51,795 bases of DNA from Branchiostoma floridae (lineage: Eukaryota; Chordata; Leptocardii; Amphioxiformes; Branchiostomatidae). Below the pieces are notes generated by a model, which saw only the letters and a program-made list of their open reading frames with translations, was not told the origin of the DNA and made no database searches. The stretch covers positions 25,356,992 through 25,408,786 of the forward strand of contig NC_049986.1 of assembly GCF_000003815.2 (NCBI RefSeq), written 5' to 3'. Shown here one piece after another: positions 22,961 to 32,084 of this stretch (its first letter is position 1; every line of letters starts with the position of its first letter). The position numbers and the translations under genes were made by a program.

Positions 22961-23796
22961 TGGCCACTTGTGTCAGGATGGCGTTATCAATATCATAAAG
23001 GAGCTTTTATATTGATACATGTATCATGTAGTCTCACCTCCAGTAAAAGTAGAGGAAACTGCACCTTTTTGATAATCATGAATCATTTTGCGTTGGGCGC
23101 GCCTGCCGTGACCTGGCAGATGTACGGTTTCAGCGCCATTGGCAACTAGCCTCGAGTTTGTTTGTTTGTTTGTTTATTTATTTATCCAGGGGTACATGTC
23201 GCCTGGCCGGCGGTTTTCAAAGATCCCTGGGGGGAGTTTTTGTAGCATCATAGATAGTCCACTCACTTGTATTCTGTGCTTATAAACAGGGTAGGTACGG
23301 TAGCAGCACCATTGAAAGGGTCACTGACCTCCCCTGTAAGACTACATCCAACAAGACAAGGCACACGTGCCGACCTTCTGTCTTTGCCTAATCTTTTAAG
23401 TTATATTTGTTATGTTTCGTAGATATGCTTGTAAAATAAAGGCAAAATAGAGAGAGAAAAAAAAAAAAAACAACTACATTATATTGTTTTAATGAAATGG
23501 ACACTATTACACTATCATTTTTTATGAAAATTAAGAAAATGCACCGGAAACGGGCTAAGCATGTTTATTATAGAAAGGCAAAATGATTCATCCTAACTTT
23601 CCCATAATGAGCTGCCAGACGCGCCGCTCTACGGACTGAAGCGGAACTGCAGCTGAGTAACGTTACAAGTCGAAGGTAACACTTGAGAACAGCGTGATTT
23701 CTGTGACATTATCATTTACCTTTTCAATTTTCAGACTGAATATATTTTTCCTCTCTGTTATTATTAAGATTTTACAAAAGTGTTTAATCCGAATAC

Positions 23797-24159
23797 GTGA
23801 TGGGAAATTATCTATATCATAATGAGTTTAATGAAAGATCAGCCATATGTAAGATAAGAACAAGCGCACATCCGTTAGAAATAGAAAGGGGCCGCTATAA
23901 ACAGCTCCCTGTCCACGAGAGATTGTGTACATATTGTCCAATGAATGCAGTGGAAAATGAAACACATTTTATCAGTCAGTGTACCCACTATGAAACCGAA
24001 AGAAAAACATTATTTCAAACAGTTGCCACAATTTCACCAAGCTTTAATGATCACCAAAAGACTACATTTCTACTAAAAGCACAAAATCCCACCATCATAC
24101 AGAACTTGGGACAGTTCATTAACCACTGCCTTCAAAGAAGAAGTCAAACCCGACAATAG
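23797..24159 (+). pseudogene. 5'-truncated LINE reverse transcriptase tail
   Basis: A 120-residue open stretch contains a Cys/His tail (LCTYCPMNAVENETHF then ISQCTHYETERK). This tail is typical of the C-terminus of non-LTR retrotransposon ORF2 proteins, after the RT domain. It is followed by an AT-rich 3' UTR ending near 24290 with AATAAACAATTATTATTA. The RT core is absent, so it is a dead 5'-truncated copy lying between WHRN and CISD3. The exact LINE clade cannot be told. Confidence 0.6.
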
Positions 24160-24599
24160 TATCCATAGTATCATGTAGTTGATTAGACACTAGTTTTATG
24201 TACTTACCTCTTTTTAAGTTCTTGAGACTGTGTATGCAATTAGCCCTCGGGCATGATTTTGCAAATAAACAATTATTATTACGGACGGACACCTTTGTTT
24301 TGGTCGAATTGTCATGTTCGGGGAGTGATTATGAAGCTATTATCATCATTAAGTTAATTATTATTATCAGTATTGAACATTTCATGTGATCCGATGGAAT
24401 ATCAGGCTGCAGTAACGGCACAACTGCACAGATGTTAGATTTACTGCGAACCAGATTAAGTAGCTAAAAAATGTGCTGCGTGTTGCAAGCTTGCCGCCAG
24501 GAGTCGCTTTTGTGCTGTCATTGGTAGGCCTAGGTCACGACAGTGCGTGTAGAAAATACTGTTTCTGTTTCTGTTCACGTTGCGTCCTTGTGTCTGAAG

Positions 24600-24685
24600 G
24601 TGCGTGCACGTGCGCGCGCGTGTGTGTGTGTGCGTGTGTGTGTGTGTGCGCGTGTGTGTGTGTGCGTGCCCGTGTGTGTGGTCTG
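24600..24685. repeat. (TG)n/(CG) microsatellite
   Basis: A TGTGTGTG/CGCGTG run. The surrounding 24170-24590 and 24840-25640 stretches hold no recognised gene. Confidence 0.95.
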
Positions 24686-25832
24686 TACCGCCGTGAAAGG
24701 GGCGGGGGAAATACAAGCATCGGACAGTGCAGTGGACGGAAGTTGCACTGAATATTTGGGAGCTGTGGGAGGGGGGCGGGTAACATATACAATTTGTACA
24801 ACGTAACTTATGACTACAAACCAATTTGACAAACGTTTATGTAACCGTGCAGCTTGAGTTCTGAAAGGCACAACATTCAGTTCGTTTTAGTCCATCTTTT
24901 AACAGACCAGCATCAAATAGGGATTGTTCTAATATTAATAAAAAGATGCTGGGAAAATCTCAGTGTTGACTATTACAGTGGGGTTCAAGCACTGCCCGTG
25001 CCAAACCGACTATGCAAAATGGCTTTAAGCCTTTTGGCAAAGTGGTTTGCGCGCTGGGTTTGTGATCTGGCAGTCCGGATTATTTGGCACCGATTGGAAA
25101 CAAGGATATTATTAGATTTAGAGATATTGTTTCTGTCCGTTTTTACGCCTTTCTTACAGTGTAATCATCTGGGGCGTTCTCCCAATGGCATTCTGTTGTA
25201 TGTTATTAAATGAAAGTTAAGGTTATTGTCCATTAATGTCAATTCAAAGAGCATCCTTCTGTCTTCAGCAGTATCTTATGTCATAACTAGAAACAGAAAA
25301 AAGTCTTGTATAACAGCAATTAGGTCACACGACTATGGTTAGTCCAACATTATGTGGATCTTTGTAAAGAAATACAGAAGAGTAAGTCTGTACCCAGGCG
25401 CACAGTTTTGGGGGGTGAGTATATGATACTCAGGTGTAAGTTTCCCTGCTGGAAAAAAGGAAATGAGTTGTTGATGCCCGCAGTAACACCCGCCACCTCT
25501 CAGGACTGCATCAGGACCAGCAGAGGCTAGCACTGCGAAGACTTATGCCCCAAAGACTTATTGCACGATAATGCACAGATAATACGACCCAATACACATA
25601 GCTTTCACAAATGTTGTAACATTATATACATTGGACATGTATCCATCATATGTTTCCATGCACATCACTTGGATTGAGGGATGACTTGTTGGGGGCCAGT
25701 AGCCTGATATTTAGCAGGTTTTCAAGTGTAACATTCAGATCATACACCAGACATGTAACATATTACTCTCCTTACCTTGTACTGAAGCTGGCACAGCGCC
25801 CACTCAATCCTGATGTCTGGGCAGAACTCACC

Positions 25833-25956
25833 GTTGCCGTAGCAACCACACAATGACCGACACGACCTCGACCGCCCCGGAGGACACACAGGCTGTTGCC
25901 ACGGCAACCCAGACTCCTGCCGACAAGCAGCTGTACCCAGCCGTTGCCATGGTAAC
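25833..25956. promoter_or_regulatory. Three RFX X-box-like palindromes at the CISD3 first coding exon
   Basis: GTTGCCGTAGCAAC (25833-25846), GTTGCCACGGCAAC (25895-25908) and GTTGCCATGGTAAC (25943-25956) fit the RFX X-box form GTNRCC-N(0-3)-RGYAAC. They sit 62 and 48 bp apart around the proposed start codon. Binding is inference. Confidence 0.35.
25853..25951 (+). CDS. CISD3: CISD3 exon 1 (start uncertain)
   Basis: 33 codons from ATG (MTDTTSTAPEDTQ) to KQLYPAVAM, with donor ATG|gtaaca in phase 0. An in-frame TGA lies about 30 bp upstream. A separate 68-codon ORF (25650-25856) ends by overlapping this ATG as ATGA. The LYPAVA segment aligns with the usual N-terminal side of CDGSH domains, so the 3' half of the exon is sound; the true start may lie in an upstream exon. 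Confidence 0.65.
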
Positions 25957-26708
25957 AACATTTGGCTTACTGGAGTGCTAACGTTGGTGTCTTTACTAAT
26001 GTTCTCTGGGCATTTCTGTACGGCGTTGATTTGACATGTTTGTATTTGTTTGTTAACTCCCAGTACGGCCCCTGCAACGTGTTTGACCTTCAGCCCGGAA
26101 AGGTCAAGTTCTGGTGCCGCTGCGGACTCAGCAAGAAGCAACCCTGGTGCGATGGTATGTCCCAAACACCCCTCAACATATAAATGGTACAGGCCAAACA
26201 CCCTTCTGCATCTAAATAGTTCTGGCAAAACAACTTTCAGCAGTAAACAGAGCATCTCCAAGATTGGCGGCGCATTGCAACAATGTTATACAAGCTAGTC
26301 GTGAACAATTCTTTTAGTATCAACCTCGCTGAAAACTGTACAATGAGTCAGTAAAATGTTGATGACAAATGATGACACATCATATCCAGTTGCTAGAGTA
26401 ATTGCTATTTGGCATATCTTATTACATGGCAGTCTCACCTTCATGGACAGTGAGGACGTTGTTTTGCATTTCCAGGTTCTCACAAGGGGACAGGTATGAC
26501 CCCCCTGCGGTGGATGGTACCCCCCAAGCCCCAGAGACTCTACGCCCTCTGTGCCTGCAAGTACACTGCAGACCCCCCCTTCTGCGACGCGACGCACACC
26601 AACCTCCCCTGCGAGGTACTGCAGCGGCAGGGGGCGTGCATGCACAAGGACGGACACGACAAAGCCACAAAACTCTGCACCGGGTGTGGCTGGGTTCCGG
26701 ACTTCTGA
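25853..26708 (+). CDS. CISD3: CISD3-like double CDGSH iron-sulfur protein (3 exons)
   Basis: Exons 25853-25951, 26064-26154 and 26476-26708 join in phase to give about 140 residues. CISD3 proteins carry two CDGSH motifs, each binding a 2Fe-2S cluster through three Cys and one His, and act in mitochondria. The first motif, CRCGLSKKQPWCDGSH, is split across exons 2 and 3 and is complete. The second, CACKYTADPPFCDATH, keeps the three Cys and the His but has Ala for the usual Gly. A C-terminal tail beyond the vertebrate length holds three further Cys, ending LCTGCGWVPDF. The N-terminus from this ATG is acidic and not presequence-like, so a targeting exon may be missing. It converges on RALGPS. 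Confidence 0.88.
26064..26154 (+). CDS. CISD3: CISD3 exon 2: first CDGSH motif
   Basis: 91 bp with acceptor aactcccag|TAC and donor GATG|gtatgt, phase 0 to 1. It encodes YGPCNVFDLQPGKVKF then WCRCGLSKKQPWCD, typical of the CDGSH zinc-finger/iron-sulfur fold. Confidence 0.92.
26476..26708 (+). CDS. CISD3: CISD3 exon 3: second CDGSH motif and stop
   Basis: Acceptor catttccag|GT completes the Gly of CDGSH. The exon encodes SHKGTGMTPLRWMV, CACKYTADPPFCDATH and a Cys-containing tail, and ends with TGA at 26706-26708. Confidence 0.92.
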
Positions 26709-26711
26709 CAG

Positions 26712-27150
26712 GACACCTACTGACAGGGTTAAGAACTGCAGCAACAGGACACCTACTGGCAGGGTTTAGTACTGCAGCAACGGGACACCTACTGGACAGG
26801 GCTGGTACTGCAGCAACAGGACACCTACTGGCAGGGTTTAGTACTGCAGCAACAGGACACCTACTGGCAGGGTTTAGTACTGCAGCAACAGGACACCTAC
26901 TGACAGGGTTTAGTACTGCAGCAACAGGACACCTACTGGCAGGGTTTAGTACTGCAGCAACAGGACACCTACTGGCAGGGTTTAGTACTGCAGCAACAGG
27001 ACACCTACTGGCAGGGTTTGGTACTGCAGCAATGGGACACCTACTGGCAGGGTTTGGTACTGCAGCAACAGGACACCTACTGGCAGGGTTTAGTACTGCA
27101 GCAACGGGACACCTACTGGCAGGGTTTAGTACTGCAGCAACAGAACTAGC
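26712..27150. repeat. 36-bp minisatellite in the CISD3 3' UTR, about 12 copies
   Basis: AACAGGACACCTACTGGCAG plus GGTTTAGTACTGCAGC repeats from four bases after the stop codon. The unit is a multiple of three and open in several frames on both strands. Confidence 0.95.
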
Positions 27151-27271
27151 TCTAGAAGAATTCCCAGTTTTCTCAGAAGATGACAATCGGAGTGAAGAGT
27201 GCAAGTCGGATGATGTTTCTGTATCCATACCAAGTTGATGTCATGTTCGATATATTATATAACAGAATTTA

Positions 27272-27277
27272 AATAAA
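27272..27277 (+). terminator. Candidate CISD3 polyadenylation signal
   Basis: AATAAA in an AT-rich stretch, 564 bp after the stop and beyond the minisatellite. Confidence 0.45.
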
Positions 27278-27744
27278 ATATTTACATTTGTATTTATTTA
27301 CTTAGATAAATAAACTGTGAATGAATTTGGTTTGAATTTTGCAGCTGCACTTGAATTATCCCCACCTGACCAGGCCTAACCTAATTATAAAGACAGAGAA
27401 ACAACAAACACAGACACACACAAAGTGGTTATGAGGGTCGCCCCTCGTTTCTTGGACTGTGAAATTATAACAAACCCACAATCCTCCTGATGTACCCATA
27501 ATCCCCTACTGTACCCATAATCCTTCTGATACAGTCTACCAGAGTTAAGAAAAATATCCTGAATATTGGTGATCTCTAAGCAGCAGAATAAGTTAATTTG
27601 AGTTGAATTAAAAATACAACACTCAAAATTCAAAGAAAACCCTGTACAATAGTGCCTACATCATGCCTGTGCACAGGAGAGCATCATTCCACATCTCACC
27701 TTTAGTTAGTCTGCCTCTACATACTTCCTAACGAAAGTCAACCA

Positions 27745-28737
27745 ACCCACAGCCCCGCCCCTAGCAACAGGGTGGGTTCAGAACCCACGTCCCTGCCCTG
27801 AGCACAAGGGTGGGTTCAGAACCCACGTCCCTGCCCTGAGCACAAGGGTGGGTTCAGAACCCACGTCCCTGCCCTGAGCACAAGGGTGGGTTCAGAACCC
27901 ACGTCCCTGCCCTGAGCACAAGGGTGGGTTCAGAACCCACGTCCCTGCCCTGAGCACAAGGGTGGGTTCAGAACCCACGTCCCTGCCCTGAGCACAAGGG
28001 TGGGTTCAGAACCCACGTCCCTGCCCTGAGCACAAGGGTGGGTTCAGAACCCACGTCCCTGCCCTGAGCACAAGGGTGGGTTCAGAACCCACTTCCCTGC
28101 CCTGAGCACAATGTGGGTTCAGAACCCACGTCCCTGCCCTGAGCACAAGGGTGGGTTCAGAACCCACGCAACTGCCCTGAGCACAAGGGTGGGTTCAGAA
28201 CCCACGTCCCTGCCCTGAGCACAAGGGTGGGTTCAGAACCCACACCCCTGCCCTGAGCACAATGTGGGTTCAGAACCCACGTCCCTGCCCTGAGCACAAG
28301 GGTGGGTTCAGAACCCACGTCCCTGCCCCTTGCAACAGGGTGGGTTCAGAACCCACGTCCCTGCCCTGAGCACAAGGGTGGGTTCAGAACCCACGTCCCT
28401 GCCCTGAGCACAAGGGTGGGTTCAGAACCCACGTCCCTGCCCTAAGCACAAGGGTGAGTTCAGAACCCACGTCCCTGCCCTGAGCACAATGTGGGTCGGT
28501 TCAGAACCCACGTCCCTGCCCTGAGCACAAGGGTGAGTTCAGAACCCACGTCCCTGCCCTGAGCACAAGGGTGGGTTCAGAACCCACGTCCCTGCCCTGA
28601 GCACAAGGGTGGGTTCAGAACCCACGTCCCTGCCCTGAGCACAATGTGGGTCGGTTCAGAACCCACGTCCCTGCCCTGAGCACAAGGGTGGGTTCAGAAC
28701 CCACGCCCCTGCCCTGAGCACAATGTGGGTTCAGAAT
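27745..28737. repeat. 39-bp minisatellite carrying a 17-nt palindrome, about 25 copies
   Basis: The unit contains GTGGGTTCAGAACCCAC (perfect 8-bp arms around one A) plus GTCCCTGCCCTGAGCACAAG. Most copies keep both arms; variants (GGGTGAG, TGGGTCGGTTC) mostly touch the left arm. It lies between the 3' ends of CISD3 and RALGPS. Confidence 0.97.
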
Positions 28738-29159
28738 AGCAGTAAATACATGACTAAGTTATGCAACTGGCCGTGAGCCCCTCATTATGAAAATACTGAA
28801 ACTTATCATTACTATATACAGATGAGGATAGAAGTGAATCCATTTAAATGTTTAAAAAAAACTCAGTCCACCGGGATCCACTGCCACATTCCCATTGCTT
28901 ACACAGAATGTGGCAAATCTACTTGCATAATTAGAATCTCTGCATAATTTCTGTGTGCAAAGTTGTAGTTTTCAGTGATGGTCAGAAATAAAAACATCCA
29001 GTTTTGTCTGCAGAACAGTAAGAAGTCTTAGAGTCAAATGCACAGCAAACACAGGACTACATAAAGGCTGGTACAGAATAATGTACAATATTGCAAATTG
29101 TTTTGTCTCAGAGTGAAAATTTTCTAAAACATCAGGTCATGACTGCATGCTAAAACAAC

Positions 29160-29375
29160 TTTGTTCAGGTACAAATCTGGTCATACATAACAAATATGGC
29201 CATGCAGTACATATATGGTGATATAGTACAAATATGGCCATGCTGTACAAATATGGTCATACAGTACTAATATGGCCATGATGTACAAATATGGTCATAC
29301 AGTACAAATATGGCCATGCAGTACAAATACGGTCATACGGTACAAATATGGCCATGTTATACAAGGGTATGGGCA
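29160..29375. repeat. TACAAATATGGCCATGCAG minisatellite
   Basis: An alternating GGCCATG/GGTCATAC roughly 18-bp unit occurs about 11 times. Flanks 28740-29160 and 29380-30000 show no gene. Confidence 0.9.
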
Positions 29376-30004
29376 GAACCAATTTCCACAAATCCAAGTT
29401 CTCAGTGATTTTCCCAGCTGTTGTGAGTGAACATCACCCACAATGCCCTGTTACGGTGCCATCATGACAAAGTTAAAGTAGCACCGCAGCTGGTTTAGTC
29501 CCTGTGAGAAGCGAACAACACACAGTCGGCACATCCCACACAGTCGGCACATCCCTACAAAAGGAACAGAGTGTGCTGTTTCACACCCCCTTGACACAAT
29601 CCCCCCCTTGTTGGTGTCAGCTGCATTCTGCTCCTCCTGTCACCGAGAACCTCTGGTTATGGCAGTCTGAACCACTGGCAAACCCACAGAAGGGCCACAA
29701 ACCGACCTTTCTGGCTTAAAAATTTCCACATACTCATTGCAGTCTTCTCAAACCTAATATTCACACAGCAAGCCCACATTCCTTCGTTTGAGCAGCTAAT
29801 TGCTTGAGTCAGTTTCAGTGGCTCATAAAATCATGTAAAAGTTATTTCTAAGATCATGTCGCTTACCCCTTAAAAAGTCAATGTTTAAGGAGTTCATTCT
29901 TGAATCAGTTCACACCATCAAGAAGAAAATCCTCCCCAAAGCAGGACAGTCTCCAAGAGACAAGTTAACATCACAGACCATTGAATTATTAGCAGTACTG
30001 GAAG

Positions 30005-30640
30005 TCAAGAGCATTTCCTGGAGGTTTCCCACTCATGTGTGGCCTGTAGTACTGAAGTCAGGTGTTTCCTGGAAGTTCCCACTCATGTGTGGCCTGTAGT
30101 ACTGAAGTCTGGTGTTTCCTGGAAGTTCCCACTCATGAATGGCCAGCAGTACAAAAGTCTGGTGTTTCCTGGAAGTTCCCACTCATGAATGACCGGTAGT
30201 ACTGAAGTCTGGTGTTTCCTAGAAGTTCCCACTCATAAATGGCCGGTAGTACTGAAGTCTGGTGTTTCCTGGAAGTTCCTCACTCATGAATGGCCAGTAG
30301 CACAGAAGTCTGGTGTTTCCTGGAAGTTCCCACTCATGAATGGCCAGCAGTACTGAAGTCTGGTGTTTCCTGGAAGTTCCCAACCATGTGTGGCCAGTAG
30401 TACTGAAGTCTGGTGTTTCCTGGAAGTTCCCAACCATGTGTGGCCAGTAGTACTGAAGTCTGGTGTTTCCTGGAAGTTCCCAACCATGTGTGGCCAGTAG
30501 TACTGAAGTCTGGTGTTTCCTGGAAGTTCCCCACACATGTATGGCCAGTGGTACTGAAGTCTGGTGTTTCCTGGAAGTTCCCCACTCATGACTGGCCAGT
30601 ACTGAAGTCTGTGGTGTTTCCTATTAGTGTTTCTCACAGA
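30005..30640. repeat. 50-bp minisatellite downstream of RALGPS, about 12 copies
   Basis: The unit is GTCTGGTGTTTCCTGGAAGT plus TCCCACTCATG.ATGGCCAGTAGTACTGAA. It lies just past the RALGPS stop, probably in its 3' UTR. No minus-strand AATAAA was found nearby. Confidence 0.95.
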
Positions 30641-30825
30641 GCATAGTTGCACAAAACAACATTGTCCAGCTGAATTGCACCATTGTTTCTGGTATGCAGA
30701 ATTGCACATCAGTAGAGGAGCCGTATTGCAGCATTCTGATGTTATCCAGTCCCTTCTAGCACCAGCAGGTTATATTCGCAGCAGCGTTGGCTTCGGTTAG
30801 TCAGAGTCGATTAGTCTATTTGTAG

Positions 30826-30947
30826 TCATTCAAAAGACATGAGGTTTGTTGGCCCCTGTTTCTGCCCCCCTTTGGTAGCTTCCCCCAGGTGCTGGGACCA
30901 CAGGTGGGCATTCAGCTGGCTCCCTGCCTGGAACTTGTAGGTGTTTC
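30826..30947 (-). CDS. RALGPS: RALGPS last exon: PH C-terminal helix and stop
   Basis: Acceptor tttctag|GA. It encodes [20 protein letters not shown], a linker and the conserved C-terminus PTNLMSFE, then TGA at 30826-30828. The acceptor and first 19 or so bases are copied ten more times upstream at mostly 48-bp spacing. Confidence 0.95.
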
Positions 30948-32034
30948 CTAGAAAATACAGAATACAAACTGTCAGCTGGAACTTGTAGGTGTTTCCTGGA
31001 AAATACAGAACACAAACAGTCAGCTGGAACTTGTAGGTGTTTCCTAGAAAATACAGAACACAAACTGTCAGCTGGAACATGTAGGTGTTTCCTAGAAAAT
31101 ACAGAACACAAACAGTCAGATGGAACTTGTCGGTGTTCCCTGGAAAATACAGAACACATATAACTGTCAGCTGGCTCCCTGCCTGGAACTTGTAGGTGTT
31201 CCCTGGAAAATACAGAACACAAACAGTCAGCTGGAACTTGTAGGTGTTCCCTGGAAAATACAGAACACAAACAGTCACCGACAGATGGAACTTGTAGGTG
31301 TTTCCTGGAAAATACAGAACACAAACAGTCAGCTGGAACTTGTAGGTGTTTCCTAGAAAATACAGAACACAAACAGTCAGCTGGAACTTGTAGGTGTTTC
31401 CTGGAAAATACAGAACACAAACTGTCAGCTGGAACCTGTAGGTGTTTCCCGGAAAATACAGAACACAAACTGTCACCTGGCTCCCTGTCTAGAACTGAAA
31501 AATAAAGATAAGAACAATTGACTGGCCAATCGGCAACCAAGGACACCATAGACTGGCCTATCAGCACCAAGGACAGGACTGGTTGGCCAATCAGCACCAA
31601 GGACAGGACTGACTGACTAAACAGCACCAGGTAAAGGTCAGATTGGCCAATCAGCACTAAGGACAGGACTGGCTGACCAATCAGCATCAAGGTCAGGATC
31701 AATCAGTTGGTGGTCAATGAGTTTTGTCCTGATTGTTCAATGGATTGGCCAATCAGCACCAAGCCAATGTTCTTAGAAAGACTCTGGCAGATTCCAATAT
31801 TGACATCCAAGTTCTGCACAAGGCACAAACAAAAGATGGAGACTTGAAGATGTCACCTTTGTCTGAGTCTGTGAGAAGGAAGACGTCGGGCTGGACTGGG
31901 TTGTCTCCTCGGATCACCATCCAGCCGACAACGGACACGATCTTCCCTGGGGTCGACTTGAACTGTACAGGAACACATAAAAAACACATTAAAGCACACA
32001 CGCACACACACACACACTAACAGTTACACGCACG

Positions 32035-32084
<50 letters not shown>

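Noticed and set aside
24456-24871. His/Thr and Cys/Val repeat ORFs
   Set aside because: Translations of a TG/CG microsatellite.
26402-27238. 278-codon plus ORF and 268-codon minus ORF over CISD3 exon 3
   Set aside because: Wrong frame for the CDGSH motifs; length comes from the 36-bp 3' UTR minisatellite.
27745-28737. CRISPR-like appearance (regular palindromic repeats)
   Set aside because: There are no unique spacers, the whole 39-bp unit is repeated, and the genome is eukaryotic.
27745-28737. tRNA T-arm/B-box-like GGTTCAGAACC
   Set aside because: No A box, acceptor stem or anticodon arm around it; the match follows from the palindrome.
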